A program made the translations under genes and the position numbers. From Sphingomonas caeni (lineage in GTDB: Bacteria; Pseudomonadota; Alphaproteobacteria; Sphingomonadales; Sphingomonadaceae): a stretch of DNA of 64,000 nucleotides. The DNA lies in the NCBI RefSeq assembly GCF_026013415.1, contig NZ_JAPDOK010000008.1, positions 62,001 to 126,000 on the forward strand, written 5' to 3'. Numbering within the stretch: the stretch's first letter is position 1; every line of letters starts with the position of its first letter. The notes under the pieces are model-generated. The model saw only the letters and a list, made by a program, of their open reading frames with translations. It was not told the origin of the DNA and searched no databases. Shown one piece after another: positions 55,475 through 63,892 of this stretch.

Positions 55475-56899
55475 TCAGGCCAGCGCGCCGACCATCGACT
55501 TGACTTCCATGAACTCGGCGAGACCGAACTTGCCGTGCTCGCGGCCATTGCCCGACTGTTTGTAGCCGCCGAAGGGCAGGTCGGGATTGGGCTGGCCGCC
55601 GTTCACATAGACCATGCCGGCGCGCAGCCGCGGCGCGACGCGCTTGATCGCTTCGGGCGAGCCGAACACGACCGCCGAGAGGCCGTAATCGGTATCGTTG
55701 GCGATGCGGACGGCGTCTTCCTCACTGTCGTAGGGGATGATCGTCACGACGGGCCCGAACACTTCCTCGCGCGCGATCGTCATGTCGTTGGTGACGTTCG
55801 AGAAGAGCGTCGGCTTGACGAAATAGCCGGTCTCGACGCCGTCGGGGCGGCCGGGGCCGCCGGTCTCGAGCTTGGCGCCTTCCTCGAGCCCCTTGGCGAT
55901 CAGGCCCTGGATCTTGGTCCATTGCGCCTTGTTGACGACCGGGCCGATATGGCGGCCTTCCTCGGCGGGATTGCCGGTCTGCGTCGCCTTCATCATCTCG
56001 GCGGCGAGCGCGGTGACCTCGGCCTGCTGGGCGCGGGGGACGAGCAGGCGGGTGGGGGCGATGCAGCTCTGGCCAGAGTTCATCAGCACCGAGAAGAGCG
56101 TGCCGGGGACGGCCTTGCCGAGATCGGCGCCTTCGAGGATCAGGCTGGGCGACTTGCCGCCAAGCTCCTGATGGACGCGCTTGACGGTATCGGCCGCGGC
56201 CTTGGCGACGAGGATGCCGGCGCGGGTCGAGCCGGTGAAGCTCACCATGTCGACGCCCTTGTGCGCCGAGAGCGCGGCGCCGACGCCGGGGCCGTCGCCA
56301 TTGACGAGGTTGAACACGCCCGGCGGCACCCCCGCCGCGTCGAGGACTTCGGCGAAGATGCAGGCGCAGGTCGGCGCCTCTTCGCTGGGTTTGAGGACCA
56401 TGGTGCAGCCCGCGGCGAGCGCCGGGGCGACCTTCGAGACGATCTGGTTGAGCGGCCAGTTCCAGGGCGTAATCATCGCGACCACGCCGATCGGTTCGTG
56501 GACGACGATCGAATTGCCGATCACCTCCTCGAATTCGAACGCGCGGACGGCCTTGGCGGCGGACATGAGATGGCCGATGCCCGAGCCGACCTGCGCGGTC
56601 TTGGCGAGGCTGAGCGGGGCGCCCATTTCGAGGCTGATCGCCTCGGCCATGTCGCCGGCGCGCTTCTTATATTCCTCGAGGATGCGCTCGAGCAGCGTCG
56701 CGCGCTCCTCGACCGAGGTGCGCGACCAGGTCTCGAACGCCTTGCGCGCGGCGGCGACGGCCTTGTCGACATCGGCCTGGCTGCCGAGGGTGATTTCGGA
56801 GACCGGCTCCTCGGTGGCGGGGTTGATCACCGCGTGGCGGGTGCCGCCTTCGCTCTCGACCCAGGCGCCGTCGATATAGTGCTTCAGCTGGCCGCGCAT
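55475..56899 (-). CDS. aldehyde dehydrogenase family protein
   Basis: 474 residues, the standard size. NAD(P)-dependent oxidation of an aldehyde to an acid. Features: ITPWNWPLNQIVSKVAPALAAGCTMVLKPSEEAP, FTGSTRAGILVAKAAADTVKRVHQELGGKSPSLI (catalytic glutamate) and MNSGQSCIAPTRLL (catalytic cysteine). The aldehyde is not predictable from the sequence. The gene is monocistronic with its own start; the operon of the radical SAM protein lies 80 bp upstream. Confidence 0.94.
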   Translation of the reverse strand: MRGQLKHYIDGAWVESEGGTRHAVINPATEEPVSEITLGSQADVDKAVAAARKAFETWSRTSVEERATLLERILEEYKKRAGDMAEAISLEMGAPLSLAKTAQVGSGIGHLMSAAKAVRAFEFEEVIGNSIVVHEPIGVVAMITPWNWPLNQIVSKVAPALAAGCTMVLKPSEEAPTCACIFAEVLDAAGVPPGVFNLVNGDGPGVGAALSAHKGVDMVSFTGSTRAGILVAKAAADTVKRVHQELGGKSPSLILEGADLGKAVPGTLFSVLMNSGQSCIAPTRLLVPRAQQAEVTALAAEMMKATQTGNPAEEGRHIGPVVNKAQWTKIQGLIAKGLEEGAKLETGGPGRPDGVETGYFVKPTLFSNVTNDMTIAREEVFGPVVTIIPYDSEEDAVRIANDTDYGLSAVVFGSPEAIKRVAPRLRAGMVYVNGGQPNPDLPFGGYKQSGNGREHGKFGLAEFMEVKSMVGALA

Positions 56900-56978
56900 C
56901 TCGCTCTCCGATTCGAAGTTCCGGTATGGGCAGCTAGATGGCGGGGGCGGGGAGCGGTTGCAAGATGCAACCGACCGG

Positions 56979-57218
56979 TCACTCCTGCTGGTCCCTCTGC
57001 GCCGAGCGGATCAGGGAGCGGCCCCAGAAGAACAGTCCCAGTCCGATCACGAACGGTACGCCGCCGAAGGCCAGGATCATGGGGATCATGCCGAGAATCT
57101 CCGCGCCGCTGCCACTGCTGCTGAGCATCATGACGAGGAACCAGCCCGAGCACAGCCCGCTCGCCAGCGCGATCAGCCCGCCGACAGCGAGCAGGATACC
57201 CCCAAACAGCATCTTCAT
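56979..57218 (-). CDS. small two-helix membrane protein of the Lgt-radical SAM operon
   Basis: 79 residues from ATG at 57218, overlapping the radical SAM stop by 4 bp (ATGA). Two hydrophobic helices (MLFGGILLAVGGLIALASGL and MILAFGGVPFVIGLGLFFWG) join through a short SSSGSGAEILGM loop; the tail is charged (RSLIRSAQRDQQE). Not recognised. The coupling suggests a partner of the upstream enzymes, perhaps a membrane anchor or accessory factor. Confidence 0.8.
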   Translation of the reverse strand: MKMLFGGILLAVGGLIALASGLCSGWFLVMMLSSSGSGAEILGMIPMILAFGGVPFVIGLGLFFWGRSLIRSAQRDQQE

Positions 57219-58666
57219 AGCCGCTCTCCCGATCGCGCCCGCGCCAGCACGCCCGCGCCTTCCGCCCCCTGGCGGTAATAGGTGTTGTAGGTGTCGAAGG
57301 GAATGATCTGGCCCTCGGGCGTCACGAAATGGATGCAGCTGCGCTTCACCGTGGCCAGATCGAAATTGTAGCGATCGAGAAACTGGAGGATCACGACGCG
57401 GAAGCTGTTGGCGTAGCTGAGTTCGGCCGGGACCATCGCCTGGGGCAGGCAGCAGAGCACCCCGGCGAGCTTTTCCCCGGTGTTGCAATCGGCGGTGGCG
57501 AGGCTGAGCAGGTTCATGATGCCCTGCTTGAGCGCCGGATAATCCTCATAGGCGACGGTGTTCGGCCCCTCGAGGATCATCTCGCGCGGCAGCAGCGAGG
57601 TGATCGGGGTGACGCTGGGGCCCTGGCGCAGGCCATAGCCGATGCAGATCTGGTCGGGGTTGCAGGGGAGCGGGATCATGTCCTCGATCGCGAACACCCC
57701 CGATTTGGCGATCTCGCGGCGGATCTGGGTGGGGAGGATGCGGTTCAGCTTGGCGTCGAAGCCCTCGTTCCGGCCCGCATCCTGGACCGGCTGGAAGGTG
57801 ATGCCGCGCACGCATGACCAGGTCAGCGCGTAATTGACGATGTCGGCGACCTCGTGATCGTTGACCCCGCGCTTGACCGTGACGACGAGCGTGGTCGAGA
57901 TGCCGGCGGCTTCGAGCGCCTCGAGCGCCTGGCGGCGGATGCGCGAGAGCCTGGCGCCGCGCAGGTCCATCAGCGCGTCGTCGTCGAGGCTGTCGAACTG
58001 AAGATAGACTTCGAGCCGCGGCATATAGCTAGCGAGCCGGTCGACGAATTCGGGGTCCTGCGCGATGCGGACCCCGTTGCTGTTGATCATCGCGTGGCGG
58101 ATCGGGCGCGCCTTCACCGCATCGAGTATCTCGAAGAATTGCGGATGGATCGTCGGCTCGCCGCCCGAAAGCTGGACGACATCGGGCTCGCCCTCGCTCG
58201 CCACCAGCGCATCGAGCATGCGCTCGACCGTCGCCAGCGGCAGATGCGCGCCGTGCATGTCCTCGGCATCGGCGAAGCAGACCGGGCAGGCGAGATTGCA
58301 TGCCGAATTGATCTCGACGATCGCGAGGCAGCTATGCTGCTCATGATCGGGGCAGAGGCCGCAATCGAAGGGGCAGCCGGCCTCGGTGCGGGTCTGGACG
58401 GCGAGCGGACGATCGCCCGGCTTGAGCCACAATTTCTGCGCGCGCCAATAATCGAGATCGTCGCTGATCAGCGTCTTCATCACGCCGTGATCGCGGCAGC
58501 GCTTGAGATAGAAGACCCGGTCGTCCTCGATGATTACCTTGGCGGGGACCGGCACGAGGCAGGTCTCGCACAGGCTCGTCGTCTGGCCGTGGAAGATATA
58601 GGGCGCTGCCTTGCGCTCAGCCGGTAACGGGTCTGCGAGCGTCTCGAGCGATCCAGGCGAGTGCAT
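57215..58666 (-). CDS. radical SAM protein, tetraether lipid synthase (Tes)-like
   Basis: 483 residues. N-terminal cysteines C33, C36 (SLCETC) and C57, then C98, C102, C105 (GCPFDCGLC) and C113 suggest a mononuclear iron site and extra clusters; the SAM cluster is C123, C127 and C130 in SACNLACPVCFA (CxxxCxxC), with GGEP at 167. C-terminal segments include PLPCNPDQICIGYG, ADCNTGEKLAGVLCC and the end CIHFVTPEGQIIPFDTYNTYYR. This cysteine layout is that of the archaeal Tes/MJ0619 family, which couples lipid chains. ATG at 58666 overlaps the Lgt-like gene by 50 bp. The bacterial substrate is unknown. Confidence 0.85.
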   Translation of the reverse strand: MHSPGSLETLADPLPAERKAAPYIFHGQTTSLCETCLVPVPAKVIIEDDRVFYLKRCRDHGVMKTLISDDLDYWRAQKLWLKPGDRPLAVQTRTEAGCPFDCGLCPDHEQHSCLAIVEINSACNLACPVCFADAEDMHGAHLPLATVERMLDALVASEGEPDVVQLSGGEPTIHPQFFEILDAVKARPIRHAMINSNGVRIAQDPEFVDRLASYMPRLEVYLQFDSLDDDALMDLRGARLSRIRRQALEALEAAGISTTLVVTVKRGVNDHEVADIVNYALTWSCVRGITFQPVQDAGRNEGFDAKLNRILPTQIRREIAKSGVFAIEDMIPLPCNPDQICIGYGLRQGPSVTPITSLLPREMILEGPNTVAYEDYPALKQGIMNLLSLATADCNTGEKLAGVLCCLPQAMVPAELSYANSFRVVILQFLDRYNFDLATVKRSCIHFVTPEGQIIPFDTYNTYYRQGAEGAGVLARARSGERL

Positions 58667-59339
58667 AGGCGGCCAATCCGATCATCAGCAGGTGGAACAG
58701 GTTTAGCGGCCCCAGCAGGCTTGGATAGGGCTTGAGGAATTCCCAGACGAAGCGCTGGACCGCATAGACCAGGACGAAGGCGTGGAAGCCGTGGCGGACC
58801 GCCCAGCCGCGCTCCCCGATCAGCGCCCGCCAATAGACGGCGAGGAAGACCGCCATCGTCAGCGATTCGTAGAGCTGGACCGGATGGCGGCCGATATGGT
58901 CGCCGAGATCGACCGCCCAGGGCAGGCTGGTCGGGGTGCCATAGGTGCCGTCGCCGAGCCCGGCGAACAGGCAGCCCCAGCGCCCGGCGACGATGCCGAT
59001 CGTGAGCGGGATAACGAAGGGACCGCCGGTCGATTGGCGCAGCCCCACGCGCCATTTCCAGATCTCGACCGCGACGATCGCCCCGGCGAGCGCGCCGGCG
59101 ATGCTGTGCGAGGGGGTGGGGAAGGCGAAGCGCAGGCTGTTGAGCGACCCTGCGAGCCAGGCGCCCAGGACTCCGCCTGCCGCGAGCGCGAGGAAATAGC
59201 CGGGCTCGGTCTGCGCGGCGAGCGTGGAGACCGACTGGCGGCGGTGCCGATAGACCCAGCGCGCGCCGAGAAAGGCGAGCAGCCACGCCGCGGCGTCGCC
59301 GGCATAGTGAAGCCAAAGCGAGGTGGGGATTGCGATCAA
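58617..59339 (-). CDS. prolipoprotein diacylglyceryl transferase (Lgt) homologue
   Basis: 240 residues from TTG at 59339, overlapping the peptidase stop; no stronger start is visible. Seven hydrophobic segments. The Lgt signature GIVAGRWGCLFAGLGDGTYGTPTSLPW is present with its key arginine, then GRHPVQLYESLTMAVFLAVYW. Lgt moves diacylglyceryl from phosphatidylglycerol to prelipoproteins. This copy is short and sits in an operon with a radical SAM enzyme, so it may be a special-purpose lipid transferase rather than the housekeeping Lgt. Confidence 0.85.
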   Translation of the reverse strand: MIAIPTSLWLHYAGDAAAWLLAFLGARWVYRHRRQSVSTLAAQTEPGYFLALAAGGVLGAWLAGSLNSLRFAFPTPSHSIAGALAGAIVAVEIWKWRVGLRQSTGGPFVIPLTIGIVAGRWGCLFAGLGDGTYGTPTSLPWAVDLGDHIGRHPVQLYESLTMAVFLAVYWRALIGERGWAVRHGFHAFVLVYAVQRFVWEFLKPYPSLLGPLNLFHLLMIGLAAYALAWIARDARRPVTG

Positions 59340-60634
59340 CGGTGTTCGCGGCTGAGGCGCGTCATCAGGATCGCGGCGCGCTTGGCCTGGAGGGGGATCG
59401 AGGTCAGGTCGATCCATTCGCCCTCGGCATGGCTGTTTTCGCCCGCCGCGCCCAGGCCGGCAAGGACGTCGGCGTCCGCGGCGACGAAGCTCGAATCGGC
59501 GGCGCCGCGCTTGGCGGGGTCGTATTCGGGCATGGCGGGCAGGCCGAGGCTCGCGTTCACCGCGTTGAGCCGGGTGAGCAGCGCGCGGTTGCCCTCGGTC
59601 GGGGGCATCGAGGGATAGCCTTCGGAGAAGGCGATGGTGGCGCTGGTGCCGGGCAGGTTCTGGGCGACGATTGCCTCCATGCGGGCGCGGACGCGGGCGT
59701 CCTGCTCGGGGGTGAGGCTGCGGATGTCGCCGCGCGCGATCGCGGTTTCGGGGACGATGTTGGTCTTGCCCGAGGACGCGATCGACAGGCCCTGATCGTC
59801 GATCGTCGCGGGGGTGCCGCCGCCGATCACGCCGACATTATAGGTGAGGTTCGGCTCGGCGAGCTCGCGGCGGAAGCTGTCAAGGATGCGAACCAGCTCG
59901 TAGATCGCGCCATAGCCGAGCGTCTTGCCGAACACGCCGCTCGAATGGCCGGTCCTGCCCTTGGCGGTGATCGTCCAATTGGTCGAGCTGCGCCGCGCGA
60001 CCGAGCCGTAATCGACCCCGGCATCGCGCGCGAGCGGCTCGAATTCGAGCGCGATATCGGCCCATTTGCCGAGTTCGATCAGGTCCTTGCGGGCGATATC
60101 CATCGGTGCGCCGGTGCGCTCCTCGTCGCCGGTGAGGATGACGATGATGTCGGCGTCCTTGAGCGTGCCCGCGGCCTGCATCGCCCTGAGCGCCATCACG
60201 ATCACCGCGATCCCGCCCTTGTCGTCGATCACGCCGGGGCCGGTGGCGCGGTCGCCATTGCGCTCGAACTTCTGGAAGGGGGAACTGGGCTCGAAGACGG
60301 TGTCGAGATGGCCGATCAGCAGGATGCGTTTCCCTCGGCCATTGCCGCGATGGGTGGCGATCAGGTGGCCCGCGCGGCCGGTGGCGCGCATGTCGATCCA
60401 GCGGGTGTCGAAGCCCAGGGCCTCGAATTCGGGACGGACGATGGCGGCGACCGCATCGACGCCGGGGAGGTTCAGCGAGCCGCTATTCTGGTTCACCATG
60501 CGTTCGAGGAACGCGATGGCGCGGGGCGTGTCGGCATCGACGGCGGCGGCGATGCGGGCTTCGGGTTTCGTGAGCTGGGCGGCGGCGGGTGTGGCGAGGA
60601 GGAGCGCGAGGGTAGCGAGGAGGAGACGGATCAT
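59336..60634 (-). CDS. M20 family metallopeptidase (glutamate carboxypeptidase-like), secreted
   Basis: 432 residues with a signal peptide (MIRLLLATLALLLATPAAAQ). The two-zinc site is visible as GHLDTVFEPSSPF, GVIDDKGGIAVI, LTGDEERTGAP and the C-terminal GENSHAEGEWIDLT. The family hydrolyses C-terminal residues such as glutamate from peptides or folate-like compounds. It is the first gene of the unit and its stop overlaps the TTG of the Lgt-like gene, so it may be part of the same transcript by coupling. Confidence 0.92.
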   Translation of the reverse strand: MIRLLLATLALLLATPAAAQLTKPEARIAAAVDADTPRAIAFLERMVNQNSGSLNLPGVDAVAAIVRPEFEALGFDTRWIDMRATGRAGHLIATHRGNGRGKRILLIGHLDTVFEPSSPFQKFERNGDRATGPGVIDDKGGIAVIVMALRAMQAAGTLKDADIIVILTGDEERTGAPMDIARKDLIELGKWADIALEFEPLARDAGVDYGSVARRSSTNWTITAKGRTGHSSGVFGKTLGYGAIYELVRILDSFRRELAEPNLTYNVGVIGGGTPATIDDQGLSIASSGKTNIVPETAIARGDIRSLTPEQDARVRARMEAIVAQNLPGTSATIAFSEGYPSMPPTEGNRALLTRLNAVNASLGLPAMPEYDPAKRGAADSSFVAADADVLAGLGAAGENSHAEGEWIDLTSIPLQAKRAAILMTRLSREHR

Positions 60635-60670
60635 GGGGTGGAGGGTAGAGGCGTGAGGGTCTCTTGTCTC

Positions 60671-60836
60671 CCTCTCCCATCGGGAGAGGATACGGAGACT
60701 TGGCAGCTTGCTGCCTAGTCGGAGTTGGTGAGGGGTTACACCCTATCGATGGGGTGATCCCCTCACCCAGCTCCGACTAGGGCCCGCTGAAGAAGCGGAC
60801 CCAAGTCTGCGCAACCCTCTCCCGATGGGAGAGGGG
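60671..60836. repeat. 166-bp intergenic inverted repeat
   Basis: CCTCTCCCATCGGGAGAGG on the left and CCCTCTCCCGATGGGAGAGG on the right each form a hairpin and pair with each other; inside, CTAGTCGGAGTTGGTGAGGGG faces CCCCTCACCCAGCTCCGACTAG. It lies between the M20 gene start and the end of the sugar dehydrogenase gene. Its own internal loop (CACCCTATCGATGGGGTG) is also palindromic. Confidence 0.75.
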
Positions 60837-60846
60837 AAGTGGCCAC

Positions 60847-62322
60847 TCAGCCCGGCACCACCTCGAAAATCTCGCCGGTGATGTCGACGATGTAGAGATT
60901 GCCCGCGCTGTCCTCGCCGAACGAGACGATCTGGTCGATGGTGCCGGCATCGGGGGTGAAATCGAGATTGCGGCGTTCGTAGCTGCCCGCGGGGAACAGG
61001 CTGCCCTGGACGAGCTGGTTGGCGGGAAGCGTCCAGATATGGCCGTTGACGTAATCGGCGAAGACATAGCTGCCGACCAGCGACGTCACCGGCCCGCGAT
61101 AGACATAGCCGCCGATGATCGTGTTGCCCTGGGTCGCCCCGGTGCCATGGGCATATTGCGAGACCGGGGCGGTGAGGCCCGGGGGGGCAGTGCCGGTGAA
61201 GACGCTGGTGCCCTCGAGATAGTGCCAGCCGAAATTGAGCCCGGGCTGATCGGGGCGAACCACATCGATCTCCTCGATCGCGCCCTGGCCGACATCGCCG
61301 ATATAGAGCCGGCCATCGGGGCCGAAGCTGTTGCGGAACGGATTGCGGAGCCCGAGCGCGAAGACATAGGGGTCGCCGCCGCCGCTCGCGAACGGGTTGC
61401 CGGGGGCCGCGACGAAGGTGTTGCCCGAAGGCGCGAGGCGGAGGATCTTGCCGAGGCGCGAATTGGGGTCCTGCGCGTCATTCTCGGGATCGCCCGATCC
61501 GCCGCCATCGCCGACCGCGTCGTAGAGATTGCCGTCCGGCCCGAAGCCGATCCAGCCGCCATTATGGTTGTTCGCGCCGGCGTGGGGGATGGTGACGAGG
61601 TTGGTGTAGCCGGTGTTGACGTTGCCGGTGAGCGTGTAGAGCCGGAGCTCGATCGTGCCGTTGGGGGCGGTGGCGTGGGCGACGAGCTGGTTCGAGGTCG
61701 CGAAATTGGGGCGGACCGCGATGCCGAGGAGCCCGCGTTCGCCATCGGTGGAGAGATTGCCCGCGGTGAGGACGAGGGTCTTGGCGCCGGTCGAAGGGGT
61801 GAGGCGGTAGATATTGCCGGGCTTCTCCGCGACGAGCACGTCGCTGCTGCCGGGGATCGGCTCGACATAGAGGGGCTGGTTGAAGCCGGTGCCGACGCGG
61901 CGCACGGCGATGCCTTCGCGGCTGTTGGTGACGGTGATGGCGAGATCGAGCGTGGCGCTGAGGCTGCCGTCGCTGACGCGGAGCTGGAGGTTGTAGACAT
62001 TGTTGGCGCCGCTATCGCGCGGGGTTTCGAAGCTGGGCGCGGTATTGAAGCTGAGCGCGCCGGCCCCGGTGATGGTGAAGAGCGCGGCATCGGCGCCGCC
62101 CGCGATGGTGAAGCTGAGCGGGTTGCCGTCGGGATCGTTCGCCGCGGCCTGATAGGCGAGGGCGGTATTTTCGGCGACGCTGGTGGTGGCAGGTGAGGTG
62201 AAGCTGGGCGCGCGGTTGGCGGAGCTCGGCGTGGGTGTGGGGGTACCTCCGCCGCCGCCGCCGCTCCCTCCGCTCGAGCAAGCGGCGAGGAAAAGCAGCG
62301 GCAAGGCGGAGAGGGTGCGCAT
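60847..62322 (-). CDS. PQQ-dependent sugar dehydrogenase-like lipoprotein with cadherin-type domain
   Basis: 491 residues from ATG at 62322, giving MRTLSALPLLFLAACSSGG with a lipobox (LAAC). A glycine-threonine-proline linker follows, then a cadherin-like domain (about 35-140: VAENTALAYQAAANDPDGNP, LQLRVSDGSLSATLDLAITV) and a six-bladed beta-propeller of the soluble aldose/sorbosone dehydrogenase type (GLLGIAVRPNF, NNHNGGWIGFGPDGNLY, FALGLRNPFRNSFGP, GWHYLEG). It would oxidise sugars on the outside of the cell. An EcfG site lies directly at the start. Confidence 0.88.
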   Translation of the reverse strand: MRTLSALPLLFLAACSSGGSGGGGGGTPTPTPSSANRAPSFTSPATTSVAENTALAYQAAANDPDGNPLSFTIAGGADAALFTITGAGALSFNTAPSFETPRDSGANNVYNLQLRVSDGSLSATLDLAITVTNSREGIAVRRVGTGFNQPLYVEPIPGSSDVLVAEKPGNIYRLTPSTGAKTLVLTAGNLSTDGERGLLGIAVRPNFATSNQLVAHATAPNGTIELRLYTLTGNVNTGYTNLVTIPHAGANNHNGGWIGFGPDGNLYDAVGDGGGSGDPENDAQDPNSRLGKILRLAPSGNTFVAAPGNPFASGGGDPYVFALGLRNPFRNSFGPDGRLYIGDVGQGAIEEIDVVRPDQPGLNFGWHYLEGTSVFTGTAPPGLTAPVSQYAHGTGATQGNTIIGGYVYRGPVTSLVGSYVFADYVNGHIWTLPANQLVQGSLFPAGSYERRNLDFTPDAGTIDQIVSFGEDSAGNLYIVDITGEIFEVVPG

Positions 62323-62330
62323 CCTGCGCA

Positions 62331-62355
62331 AACGGTTCGAGGGTGTTGCCGTTCC
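62331..62355 (-). promoter_or_regulatory. EcfG-type promoter of the sugar dehydrogenase gene
   Basis: GGAAC (62355-62351), 16 bp, CGTT (62334-62331) on the minus strand, a perfect match. Transcription would begin about at the ATG (62322), giving an almost leaderless message. The 215-bp divergent region 62323-62537 otherwise holds only a GGAATAAGAATTCC near-palindrome. Confidence 0.65.
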
Positions 62356-62537
62356 CGGCAATGAATTTGATAGAAATCCCATGAAAAACGCTCGATCCGC
62401 AATTGAAACCATCGTATCGTCCGTGAACTAGTCGAGTCGCGTCGAGATCAGTTCAGGAATAAGAATTCCGTCATCTCCGGTTGTTTCACTATTCGAAAGA
62501 CGGGGACTTTGCTCCCTATCGCATAGGAGATGCGGCG

Positions 62538-63848
62538 ATGGCGATACCGACCCCCAGCGTGGGCGCGTGGATTCTTCCGTCCGAGGAGGACCCGGCCAAC
62601 ACGCCTTATGATTATCCGGGCGGCAGCTATCAGTCGTTGATCGTCAACGGCGTTTACAAGAGCGTCGACATCCTCAACATCTGCTTCGTCGATACCGTCT
62701 CGACCCCGAACGGCTATTCGATCGCGCTGGGCGAATGCACGCATACCGGTGGCGTCACCAACCTCCAGTACATGCAGTGGATCATCGCCGATGCCCGCGC
62801 GGCCAATCCGGGCATCAAGATCCTCGTGACGATGGGCTATGCCGCGGACGAGATCAGCCAGCTCTTTTCGGGCCCGTCGAGCGGCTGGCCGGCGGTGCTC
62901 GCGCAATATGCGCAGAATATCGTCACCTATCTGCAGACCTATGATCTGGACGGGCTCGACGTCGATTGGGAATGGCCCTTCTCCGATTCGACCACCCAGT
63001 CGCAATTCCAGCAGGCCTTCACCGCGATCGGCAACGCGTTCGCGGGGACGCCCTATATCCTCAGCATGTGCCCCAACGAGACCAGCAATCTCGATCCGGC
63101 GACGGTGAACACCTATTTCGATATCGTCACGCTCCAGCTCTATGGCGCGGCGGATCGCGGGCAATTCATCCGCTACGGGATCAATGCGAACCTGCTCGGC
63201 TATGGCGCCAAGTTCGAGAGCGTGAACAGCGACGATCTCGCGCCCTATCAGGACGCGCAGCAGGCCTATGCCGGCTATCAGGCGGGGCCGTACGACAAGC
63301 TGACCCAGTGGCGGCTCAACTCGGGCGATTTCCAGTTCGAGCAGGCGCAGCAGATGATCCTGTACCAGCTGATCAAGGGCAGCCCCACGGGCCCGTTCGA
63401 CGACACCCATATCGCCGCCGCGGCGGGCAATCCGCCGATCACCAGCCTTGCCATCCGCAGCGGCAATGTGCTCGACGCGATCCAGGCGACGAGCAGCTCG
63501 AGCTTCGAGGGGAACCCGGTCACCTATACGACAGTCCAGCATGGCGGGAATGGCGGCAACCCCACGCCCGTGACGCTGGCGACGGGGGACACGATCACCA
63601 GCATCAGCGGCTATACCGGAACCTGGTATGGCTGGCAGGTGGTGCTGCAGATCACCGTCCATACCGCCAAGGGCGCAAGCTACGGCCCGTTCGGGAGCAT
63701 GGCGGGATCGACCTCGCAGACGCCCTTCACCCTCTCGGCGCCCGCGGGGCAATCGATCGTGGCGTTCAGCGGATCGGTGGAGACGGTGCCGATGGCGGGC
63801 GGCGGCGAGGGCAATGTGGTGGCGAGCTTGGGCGTGACCTGCGCCTGA
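62538..63848 (+). CDS. GH18 chitinase-like protein with C-terminal jacalin-like lectin domain
   Basis: 436 residues from ATG at 62538 with AGGAGA 7 nt upstream. The GH18 barrel carries the catalytic motif DGLDVDWEWPF (D138, D141, D143, E145). From about residue 285 a jacalin-like lectin follows: ITSLAIRSGNVLDAIQATSS, HGGNGG, YGPFGSMAG and IVAFSGSVE. No signal peptide, lipobox or membrane helix is found at the N-terminus, even in the upstream in-frame extension to 62481, which is odd for a polysaccharide hydrolase. The substrate could be chitin or another beta-1,4-GlcNAc polymer. Confidence 0.88.
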   Translation: MAIPTPSVGAWILPSEEDPANTPYDYPGGSYQSLIVNGVYKSVDILNICFVDTVSTPNGYSIALGECTHTGGVTNLQYMQWIIADARAANPGIKILVTMGYAADEISQLFSGPSSGWPAVLAQYAQNIVTYLQTYDLDGLDVDWEWPFSDSTTQSQFQQAFTAIGNAFAGTPYILSMCPNETSNLDPATVNTYFDIVTLQLYGAADRGQFIRYGINANLLGYGAKFESVNSDDLAPYQDAQQAYAGYQAGPYDKLTQWRLNSGDFQFEQAQQMILYQLIKGSPTGPFDDTHIAAAAGNPPITSLAIRSGNVLDAIQATSSSSFEGNPVTYTTVQHGGNGGNPTPVTLATGDTITSISGYTGTWYGWQVVLQITVHTAKGASYGPFGSMAGSTSQTPFTLSAPAGQSIVAFSGSVETVPMAGGGEGNVVASLGVTCA

Positions 63849-63851
63849 CCG

Positions 63852-63885
63852 GCGGGGCGCCCACCCAGTCTCCCGGGCGCCCCGC
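63852..63885. terminator. bidirectional hairpin between convergent genes
   Basis: GCGGGGCGCCC and GGGCGCCCCGC form a perfect 11-bp stem with a 12-nt loop between the stops of the GH18 gene and the last, partial gene. No T-tract on either side. Confidence 0.55.
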
Positions 63886-63892
63886 ATGGCCC

